A stretch of DNA of 41,824 nt from a virus: IMG/VR virus record IMGVR_UViG_3300033571_003641, positions 1 through 41,824 of that record. The stretch is one strand, 5' to 3'. Below, piece after piece: positions 12,467 through 18,531 of this stretch. Each line of letters opens with the position of its first letter. The stretch's first letter is position 1. The translations under genes and the position numbers were made by a program. The notes below the pieces were generated by a model. The model was not told the DNA's origin and did not search any database. It saw only the letters and a list, made by a program, of their open reading frames with translations.

Positions 12467-12699
12467 TGAGTAACTACAAAAAAATTATCGACAACCTTCG
12501 CGATGAGCCGAACTATCAAAACTTGATGATAGTTGAAGCTGCTGATGCGATTGAAGCACAGGCCGCCCGCATCGCGGAGCTTGAAGCGGCGCTGAAAGCT
12601 GCGTTGAGGTACATTGAGAACACCGAAGACGAATTAGGTATCGAATTAGACTGCCGTTTCGCCGCCCGCGCCGCTTTGGAGAAGGATAATGCCAAGTAG
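12466..12699 (+). CDS. Helical protein, second of a tandem paralogue pair, 77 aa
   Basis: The start at 12466 shares one nucleotide with the upstream stop, with GAGGAAA before it. NYKKIIDNLRDEPNYQNLM and EAADAIEAQAARIAELEAAL mirror the upstream gene. The C-terminal ends (AARAALE) are also shared. The pair may form hetero- or homo-oligomers through the coiled coil. Nothing points to a biochemical role. Confidence 0.7.
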   Translation: MSNYKKIIDNLRDEPNYQNLMIVEAADAIEAQAARIAELEAALKAALRYIENTEDELGIELDCRFAARAALEKDNAK

Positions 12700-12925
12700 C
12701 CCTGAAAAGAAAAAAGAACAGCGTAAGCTTAGGCATGAAAGGGTAAAGGCCAAGATGGCTGCTGATCCTGAATATGCTGCCAAATATCGTGATTCTGTCA
12801 AAGCGGCCCAAAAGCGGTATGAGGCTAAAAAGAAGCTTCAACGGTTCTCCCGCGAGTCATCTGGCATTGTTGGCTCTGGTAAACCCGGCAGGATTGTTGC
12901 ACTTTGCGGGTGGATGAACTGGTAA
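12689..12925 (+). CDS. Small basic hypothetical protein, 78 aa
   Basis: The N-terminal half is Lys/Arg-rich and helical (EKKKEQRKLRHERVKAKMAA, YRDSVKAAQKRYEAKK), typical of nucleic-acid binding. From memory such segments also head HNH endonucleases, but no HNH core follows; the tail is Gly/Ser-rich ending in CGWMNW. It overlaps the upstream gene by 11 nt, with GGAGAAGG before its ATG. It may be a remnant of a homing nuclease N-terminus. Confidence 0.6.
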   Translation: MPSSPEKKKEQRKLRHERVKAKMAADPEYAAKYRDSVKAAQKRYEAKKKLQRFSRESSGIVGSGKPGRIVALCGWMNW

Positions 12926-12946
12926 TTTGCCTTGAGGATTGATTAA

Positions 12947-13210
12947 ATGTCTGATATAAAAAGCATTCTTGCGGAGCGCGGCAAAACTCACGGCGATTAC
13001 GCTCGCCATGCTGGGACAACCCAGTGCCTAAAGTCTGTTATGCGGAATACCCGCAACTGGGGAGATTTAACCCCCTCGCAAACCGAATGCCTTGAGATGA
13101 TCGCCCACAAAATAGGCCGGATACTCAGTGGTGATCCAAACCATACAGATCACTGGGACGATATCTCTGGTTACGCTACGCTGGTAGCTGAACAGCTTAG
13201 GAAGCGGTAA
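12947..13210 (+). CDS. DUF6378-like phage protein, 87 aa
   Basis: The sequence matches a conserved phage family: ILAERGKTHGDYARHA, then LTPSQTECLEMIAHKIGRIL, then SGDPNHTDHWDDISGYATLV. The conserved His and acidic residues (THGDY, DHWDD) could bind a metal, and the fold recalls small MazG-like or nucleotide-handling helical proteins. Activity has not been assigned as far as I know. GAGG precedes the start. It closes the small-gene block before the packaging genes. Confidence 0.8.
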   Translation: MSDIKSILAERGKTHGDYARHAGTTQCLKSVMRNTRNWGDLTPSQTECLEMIAHKIGRILSGDPNHTDHWDDISGYATLVAEQLRKR

Positions 13211-13238
13211 TCCAATAGCTAAAGCTTAACCACAATCG

Positions 13239-13266
13239 TTGACATACCATTCAAATGAGGTATTCA
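13239..13266 (+). promoter_or_regulatory. Candidate promoter for the packaging block
   Basis: TTGACA (13239-13244), 16-bp spacer, TATTCA (13261-13266). Transcription would start near 13273, only about 2 nt before the ATG at 13275, so the terminase mRNA may be nearly leaderless. GAGG lies too far upstream (14 nt) to be a strong ribosome site. Confidence 0.45.
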
Positions 13267-13274
13267 ATTACCAC

Positions 13275-13655
13275 ATGCCTAAAGGTGTTAAGGGAAATAA
13301 CCACAATCCAAATGGAAGGCCGGTAGGAATCCGCCAGCCCCAGACGACTGTTGGTTACAAGACTATTGCCGATATCCGGGCCTACTGTAAGCAATGGACG
13401 TTCGATGCGGTTGATGTGACTGTTAAAATCCTGAAGGATGAGGGAGCCACTCCTGCTGCTAGGCTGGTTGCCGCCCAGATGCTTCTGGATCGTGGTTGGG
13501 GTAAATCAGCCCAGATCATTGAAGGGACGATCAACCACTATGATCGGATGAGCGACGATGAACTTATCAAACTTGTCGAGGGAACAGTTGTTGCAACTGG
13601 CCCCAATAGCGGCAGAGTTGAGTTTGAGGAAGTCGAGGAGGAACTGCCAGAGTGA
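13275..13655 (+). CDS. terS: Probable terminase small subunit (DUF5681-type N-terminus), 126 aa
   Basis: It begins MPKGVKGNNHNPNGRPVG, matching the K-G-x-S-GNPNGRP motif of DUF5681 proteins, which often lie beside large terminases. A helical middle (FDAVDVTVKILKDEGATPAA, then RLVAAQMLLDRGWGK) and an acidic C-terminus (FEEVEEELPE) follow. It lies directly upstream of the large subunit, overlapping it by 98 nt. Small subunits recognise the packaging site and regulate the motor. The ATG start is preferred over an in-frame TTG at 13239, which forms the promoter -35. Confidence 0.72.
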   Translation: MPKGVKGNNHNPNGRPVGIRQPQTTVGYKTIADIRAYCKQWTFDAVDVTVKILKDEGATPAARLVAAQMLLDRGWGKSAQIIEGTINHYDRMSDDELIKLVEGTVVATGPNSGRVEFEEVEEELPE

Positions 13656-15267
13656 TCTGGCTACCTTCGTCCATGAAGCTTGGAAAGTCGTAGAGCCGGG
13701 AAACCCTCTGATCTGGGGATGGCACATGCAGGCCATCTGCGATCATTTGGAGGCTGTGGCCAATGGGGAGATCAACCGGCTTTTGATCAACGTCCCTCCG
13801 GGTTTCTCCAAGTCCCTGCTGACGTCTGTGTTCTTTCCTAGCTTCGTTTGGGCCAATGATCCGCATATGCGGTTCCTGTGCGCCTCGCATAGCCAGAACC
13901 TAGCCATCCGCGACAGCACCAAGATGCGGCGTCTGATCCAGTCCGAATGGTATCAGGAGCGCTGGGGCAAGGAAGTCGTCCTGACGGGCGATCAGAACGC
14001 CAAAACTAAGTTCGAGAACACAAAGGCAGGGTTTCGTGAGGCAGTCGCCGCTGGAAGCATTACGGGTAGCCGTGGCGATATTGTCATTATCGACGATCCT
14101 CATTCTGTTGAGTCTGCGTCGTCTGAGGCGATGCGGGCGACGACTGCGGAATGGTTCCTTGAGGCGGTTCCTACCCGTCTGAATAACCCGGCTGAATCAG
14201 CCATCATCGTGATCATGCAGCGTCTCCATGAGGAGGACGTTTCCGGTATTATCATTGATAAACAACTGGGTTATGAGCATTTGATGCTCCCCATGAAGTT
14301 TGAGCCTGATCGTAAGTGCGTCACCTCGATTGGCTTTGAAGATCCTCGTGAGGATGATGGAGAGCTTCTGTTCCCTGAGCGCTTCCCGCTTGAGGTGGTT
14401 GAGCGCGATGAACGGGTTATGGGGCCTTACGCGGCAGCCGGGCAATTCCAGCAGCGTCCGACAGTCAGGGGCGGTGCGATCATTCGCAGGCAGGACTGGA
14501 TGCTCTGGGATCAGGCTGAGGCGAATGCCCATGGCGTCAAGGATGGTGCTTCTTACCCGGCAATGGATACGATTATAGCCAGTCTGGACACTGCCTATAC
14601 TGAGAAGCAGGAGAACGACGCCAGCTACCTGACGATCTGGGGCGTCTGGCAGCGCAGCGCTGCGGCGGCCTTTGCCCATGTCAACCGGGACGGAACGCGC
14701 TTTGAGCATGTTGAGGAGCGGGACACTGTGCCTGCCGTCATGCTCATGTATGCCAAGGAGATGCGCCTAGCTATCCATGGCGAGAACCTTGAGCCTGAGC
14801 CGGGTGAGACTGAAACAGCCTTCCGCATCCGCCAGCGCAACGCTTGGGGCCTGTGCGAGTGGGTGACGCACCATTGCAACCAGTTCAAGGTGGACAAACT
14901 CCTGATAGAAGCCAAGGCCAATGGTATTACGGTTGGGCAGGAACTGAAGCGCCTGAACCGGGTGAACCGCTGGAGCGTTGAGCTTGTTAATCCGGGTGCC
15001 TTGGACAAGGTTGCCCGCGCCTATGGTATCCAATCGACATTCACCAACGGACAGGTTTATGCTCCTGATAGGGACTGGGCTGAGAAAATAATCGCACAAT
15101 GTGAAGCTTTTCCTAAAGGAAAGTTCGACGACGGAGTCGATAGCACCACCCAAGCCCTGCGTTATCTCAGAGAACGTGGCTTGTTAGACAGGCAAGAGGA
15201 CATCGCCGCCCGCGCTGCGTGGGAAGCTGGCCAGCCTATTAAGAAAAAAATACTTTACGACGTATAG
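13558..15267 (+). CDS. terL: Terminase large subunit, 569 aa
   Basis: The ATPase domain has a Walker A-like NVPPGFSKS (78-86) and Walker B DIVIIDDPH (174-182), then a coupling region near VIMQRLHEEDVSG. The RNase H-like nuclease has Asp near 344 (SLDTAYT), an acidic LLIEAKANG near 448-456 and DDGVD near 524. The enzyme cuts concatemeric DNA and pumps it through the portal. The start overlaps the small-subunit gene by 98 nt. If the true start were later, about 30 residues of an uninformative N-terminus would be lost. Confidence 0.95.
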   Translation: MNLSNLSREQLLQLAPIAAELSLRKSRRNCQSDLATFVHEAWKVVEPGNPLIWGWHMQAICDHLEAVANGEINRLLINVPPGFSKSLLTSVFFPSFVWANDPHMRFLCASHSQNLAIRDSTKMRRLIQSEWYQERWGKEVVLTGDQNAKTKFENTKAGFREAVAAGSITGSRGDIVIIDDPHSVESASSEAMRATTAEWFLEAVPTRLNNPAESAIIVIMQRLHEEDVSGIIIDKQLGYEHLMLPMKFEPDRKCVTSIGFEDPREDDGELLFPERFPLEVVERDERVMGPYAAAGQFQQRPTVRGGAIIRRQDWMLWDQAEANAHGVKDGASYPAMDTIIASLDTAYTEKQENDASYLTIWGVWQRSAAAAFAHVNRDGTRFEHVEERDTVPAVMLMYAKEMRLAIHGENLEPEPGETETAFRIRQRNAWGLCEWVTHHCNQFKVDKLLIEAKANGITVGQELKRLNRVNRWSVELVNPGALDKVARAYGIQSTFTNGQVYAPDRDWAEKIIAQCEAFPKGKFDDGVDSTTQALRYLRERGLLDRQEDIAARAAWEAGQPIKKKILYDV

Positions 15268-15279
15268 TAGATACTATAC
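15262..15279 (+). repeat. Perfect hairpin at the junction before a homing endonuclease gene
   Basis: GTATAGT-AGAT-ACTATAC overlaps the terminase stop codon and is flanked by copies of TACGAC (15256-15261 and 15284-15289). It lies 10 nt before the HNH-AP2 gene, which has no recognisable Shine-Dalgarno. It may be an insertion scar or a control element for that gene. Confidence 0.6.
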
Positions 15280-15289
15280 AGTCTACGAC

Positions 15290-15811
15290 ATGAAATACGC
15301 ATACAATCTTACTTATGAGCGCGCCCATCAGCTTCTTGAATACAATCAGGAGACTGGTGATCTGGTTTGGAAGAAGCGCGGTGTCCAGCCGTTTGATTGG
15401 GGAACTGCCGGGAAAGTGGCTGGATTTGTTGATGAGAAGGCGGCTGGGCGCAAGTGCGTTCGCATAGACAAGAAGCTGTATTTGGCCCACCGGGTTATCT
15501 GGCTTATGGTTACGGGATCGTGGCCTTCCATGGACATTGATCACAAGAATGGTAATGCCGGAGACAATCGCTTTGATAACCTTCGGTTGGCAACTGTCGC
15601 CGAGAACAATCGGAACACAGGCGTTTCAAAAAACAGCACGACTGGGTTTAAAGGCGTTCATTTTTACAAGGCAGGCCAGAAGTATCAGGCCCACATCACC
15701 GTTAACCGTAAGCGGATTCATTTAGGCTATTATGCGACAGCGGAAGAAGCCCACGCCGCTTATTGTAAGGCTGCTGCTGATCTGCATGGCGATTTCAGTC
15801 GCGTTGCATAA
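15290..15811 (+). CDS. HNH homing endonuclease with AP2 DNA-binding domain, 173 aa
   Basis: The HNH_3-type core shows H67 (LAHRVIW), the IDHKNGNAGDNRFDNLRLAT block with D84-H85 and Asn 97, then NNRNTG. Residues 117-170 form an AP2-type DNA-binding domain (GFKGVHFYKAGQKYQAHITV, GYYATAEEAHAAY). Such free-standing genes cut cognate DNA lacking the insertion and spread by repair. It sits between terminase and a small hypothetical gene, with a hairpin at its left edge. Confidence 0.93.
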   Translation: MKYAYNLTYERAHQLLEYNQETGDLVWKKRGVQPFDWGTAGKVAGFVDEKAAGRKCVRIDKKLYLAHRVIWLMVTGSWPSMDIDHKNGNAGDNRFDNLRLATVAENNRNTGVSKNSTTGFKGVHFYKAGQKYQAHITVNRKRIHLGYYATAEEAHAAYCKAAADLHGDFSRVA

Positions 15812-15927
15812 GCGTAGGAGATAGCATTCGTGGCGAATGTGCGGGGACGTTGGGGGCTAACGGCCTTTGAGCCAACTGCACATCGTAACTCAACCCTCAT
15901 GGGCCACGACGGTTATTAAGGAACAAA

Positions 15928-16284
15928 ATGACGGATAATAACCGACTTACCGACTTCCCCGCCCTTGTCGAACTGGCCAACAGGCTGGAGGGCAAGGATC
16001 GAAAGACATGCGAACTGGCGTTATACACGCTGAAGAAGCAGGATGAGCGGCTGGCCAAGCGGGACGCCCGCATTGCTGAGCTTGAGGCATTTCGCCGGGA
16101 CGCTCTGAAGGAAGTGACTGAACTGGCTAGAGAGTGCGGCGGCCTTAGGGCTGTGATTCTGCCGTTTGCTGGAGTGGCCGATAGCATCCCTGCCCATCTT
16201 GATGATGACTATATGTGGCCTGATTGCTTTCCTGCTGGCGACATTCGCGCTGCTGATGCAGCTATAAAAACCCACCCGAAGTGA
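15928..16284 (+). CDS. Hypothetical protein with coiled coil, 118 aa
   Basis: Residues 10-65 are helical, with a coiled coil (KKQDERLAKRDARIAELEAF). The C-terminal half has LRAVILPFAGVADSIPAHLD and a Trp/Pro-rich acidic tail. The RIAELEA stretch recalls the 12152/12466 pair. AAGGAAC precedes the start. The 116 nt before it hold no gene. Confidence 0.7.
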   Translation: MTDNNRLTDFPALVELANRLEGKDRKTCELALYTLKKQDERLAKRDARIAELEAFRRDALKEVTELARECGGLRAVILPFAGVADSIPAHLDDDYMWPDCFPAGDIRAADAAIKTHPK

Positions 16285-16317
16285 TACTTTTGGGTAGGTA
16301 AAGTATGGGAGATAGGG

Positions 16318-17664
16318 ATGGAATTGGCCAATGGCCGGGTAGTTCTCCACGCTGGAGACTGCTTGGAGGTTCTGGCGTCATTGCCGGAGAACAGCATTGA
16401 CGCGGTGGTGACTGATCCGCCTTACGAACTTGGCTTCATGGGCAAGTCATGGGACGCCAGCGGAATTGCTTTCTGCCCTGATACTTGGCGTCTGCTTTGG
16501 CGAGTTTTGAAGCCGGGCGGCCATTTGGTAGCGTTTGGCGCTCCTAAGAATTATCATCGGCTTGCTTGCGCGATTGAAGATGCGGACTTTGAGATACGCG
16601 ACAGCTTGATGTGGGTTTTCGGGACTGGGTTTCCGAAATCTATGGATGTCAGCAAGGCGATTGATAAGGCTGCTGGCGCAGAGCGCGATGTTCTGGGCGT
16701 ATCCGGTAAAAGCGGGGCGGCCCGTTCATGTATGGCGGGTGACTTTGCCGGCGGTGAATACTATGAAACAGCCCCGGCAACAGACGAAGCCAAACAATGG
16801 GACGGCTGGGGCACAGCTCTAAAGCCTGCGTATGAGCCAATCGTCCTCGCCCGCAAGCCGTTAAGCGAAAAGACAGTCGCGGCGAATGTTTTGCGATGGG
16901 GAACCGGCGCGTTGAATATTGATGCGACGCGGATTGCTCATAACGAGCCAATCAAAACCATGAAGGCGCAAGATGCTGGTAACTTGGTTTATGGGCAAGC
17001 TGGACGCAGGGCAGAAACGACTGAGTTAAAGGAAGCGGGCCGATGGCCTGCCAATCTCTGCCACGATGGAAGCCAGCAAGTTCTAGACTTGTTTCCGCAA
17101 TCCACTGGCAACAAGGGCATACACGGCACAATGGGCGGCGGTCGTTCAGGCGGTATTAAAGGCGCTGCGAAGCAGCGTGAATACGATTTTGCCGGTTATG
17201 GTGACGAAGGTTCCGCAGCCCGTTTCTTCTTTTCGGCAAAATTAAATGACGAAGAACGTGGCGCGGTGTTTGGTTCAGAATATGAAAATGCCGCAAACGA
17301 ACTGGAGAAAATTGCCAGAGAGTGGGATGAACAAGATAAGGAGCGCCTAGCTTATGCGCGTTGGTTTGCCTCAAAGCTAAGGGCAAAGGCTCAGCCGATT
17401 GAGAACGATGAAACGCCTCGCTTTCATTACAGCGCCAAGGCCAGCAAAGCAGACAGAGCAGGCTCAAAGCATCCGACAGTCAAGCCGGTAAGCCTGATGC
17501 AATGGCTTGTCCGCATGGTTACGCCGCCTAACGGAAAGGTGCTTGATCCCTTCGCGGGTTCTGGCACAACTGGCATGGCTGCGGTTAATGAGGGATTTGA
17601 GGCTGTTCTGATTGAGCGTGAACTTGAGTATCAATCGGATATAAGGAACCGGCTCCATGGCTAA
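16318..17664 (+). CDS. Beta-class adenine/N4-cytosine DNA methyltransferase, 448 aa
   Basis: Catalytic motif IV DPPY is at 33-36, before the AdoMet-binding motif I FAGSGTT near 412-418. This order defines the beta class that also contains CcrM. Motif X-like HPTVKPVSLMQWL lies just before motif I. The large middle (about 100-380) is the target-recognition region and differs from CcrM, so specificity cannot be read. No restriction partner lies nearby, so it is a solitary methylase. It may protect phage DNA or alter host epigenetic control. Confidence 0.93.
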   Translation: MELANGRVVLHAGDCLEVLASLPENSIDAVVTDPPYELGFMGKSWDASGIAFCPDTWRLLWRVLKPGGHLVAFGAPKNYHRLACAIEDADFEIRDSLMWVFGTGFPKSMDVSKAIDKAAGAERDVLGVSGKSGAARSCMAGDFAGGEYYETAPATDEAKQWDGWGTALKPAYEPIVLARKPLSEKTVAANVLRWGTGALNIDATRIAHNEPIKTMKAQDAGNLVYGQAGRRAETTELKEAGRWPANLCHDGSQQVLDLFPQSTGNKGIHGTMGGGRSGGIKGAAKQREYDFAGYGDEGSAARFFFSAKLNDEERGAVFGSEYENAANELEKIAREWDEQDKERLAYARWFASKLRAKAQPIENDETPRFHYSAKASKADRAGSKHPTVKPVSLMQWLVRMVTPPNGKVLDPFAGSGTTGMAAVNEGFEAVLIERELEYQSDIRNRLHG

Positions 17665-17893
17665 GCGCGGCGGAATATATCACTACGTCAATGACGTAGA
17701 CGCGGCTCAGTGGGAGGCCCATGGCTGGGTTCGCGCTGAGGACTTCCTTATGCCAAAGCGGGCGGATCATGTTGTCTACCGCTGGGCTGGCCCCGGCCCT
17801 GTGTCGATCCCCTATCTGGATGCTGAGCGGAACAAGCAGCTTGCGGATCTTGATTGTATCTGGCCCGATCCGGTTGGCGGCGACGGGGATTGA
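17657..17893 (+). CDS. Hypothetical protein, 78 aa
   Basis: The start overlaps the methyltransferase end by 8 nt. The product has GGIYHYVNDVDAAQWEAHGW, then LMPKRADHVVYRWAGPGPVS, and an acidic tail (PDPVGGDGD). No domain was recognised. It lies just before the tRNA-like gene. Confidence 0.65.
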   Translation: MAKRGGIYHYVNDVDAAQWEAHGWVRAEDFLMPKRADHVVYRWAGPGPVSIPYLDAERNKQLADLDCIWPDPVGGDGD

Positions 17894-17911
17894 TAATATA
17901 AGCTAGCTGAT

Positions 17912-18012
17912 GGGAAGGTGGCGAAACGGTAGTCGCGGCCAAGACGTTGGCTGATCTCTGCCAAATACTAGATAGGCATGTCGTGCAGGTTCGAATCCTG
18001 CCCTTCCCACCA
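17912..18012 (+). tRNA. Class II tRNA-like gene (Leu-like) with aberrant anticodon arm
   Basis: It has a perfect 7-bp acceptor stem (GGGAAGG/CCTTCCC), discriminator A and encoded CCA. The D-arm (GCGA/TCGC with GGTAG loop) and the T-arm (GCAGG-TTCGAAT-CCTGC) are canonical, and a long variable region follows. The D-arm and A73 resemble tRNA-Leu. The anticodon hairpin GCCAA-GACG-TTGGC has only a 4-nt loop with a 5-bp stem (or 6 nt with a 4-bp stem). No anticodon can be assigned. The total of 101 nt is long for class II. Confidence 0.75.
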
Positions 18013-18104
18013 TATTGCCAAACGCCGCTCATTCCTTGCTAATTTCCCGAAAATCAATTAAAAAAATATACATCCCATACTTTGTCTGCGCCCCGGAGGC
18101 TGCC

Positions 18105-18323
18105 TTGTTTACAATGGCTGAAGCTGAAGCCAAGCATGAGCAGTTGAAGCAGGAAATGCGCCGCATCCGCCGGGCTATCCGGACGAATGAGGACGTAGAG
18201 GGTTTGGAAGAAGCTCTGAGGATGGTTCGGGCGCAGGCTACTGCCTTGGCCAAGGCTCTTGAGCGCCAGCGGGAACTGACGGCTTACCTGATGATGTGCG
18301 ACTGTTTTGGCGGCCCGCAATGA
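18105..18323 (+). CDS. Hypothetical helical protein, 72 aa
   Basis: The TTG start at 18105 is chosen because GGAGG lies 5 nt upstream; the in-frame ATG at 18114 is the alternative (69 aa). The product is one long charged helix (KHEQLKQEMRRIRRAIRT, LEEALRMVRAQATALAKALE) with a Cys/Gly tail. It overlaps the next gene in an ATGA arrangement. A head-completion or adaptor role is possible from its place before the portal. Confidence 0.65.
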   Translation: MFTMAEAEAKHEQLKQEMRRIRRAIRTNEDVEGLEEALRMVRAQATALAKALERQRELTAYLMMCDCFGGPQ

Positions 18324-18523
18324 GCAGGCCCGTCCCGCTCAAGCCGATGTTCCCGCCTCCTGCTGATGGACAGGTTATCTGGCTGACGGTTCGTCTTAGC
18401 CCTAGTCCCGTAAACCTTTATCGCGTTCAGTCGATTTATCAGGACGGCCTTTATTATGCCGTTCAGGAACCAGCCGCCGGGCCTATCCCCGGAACTTATG
18501 TGGGCTGGATCGAAAGCAACTAG
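18320..18523 (+). CDS. Small hypothetical protein, 67 aa
   Basis: The start at 18320 is the ATGA overlap with the upstream stop. The sequence is beta-rich and Pro-rich (PMFPPPADGQVIWLTVRLSP, then AGPIPGTYVGWIESN), like a small SH3-type barrel. No family was recognised. It ends 8 nt before the portal gene. Confidence 0.65.
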   Translation: MSRPVPLKPMFPPPADGQVIWLTVRLSPSPVNLYRVQSIYQDGLYYAVQEPAAGPIPGTYVGWIESN

Positions 18524-18531
18524 GATTTCCC

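Noticed and set aside
17981-18012. tRNA 3' end as a prophage attachment site
   Set aside because: It is possible in principle, but no integrase or excisionase was found and no duplicated core can be seen in the window.
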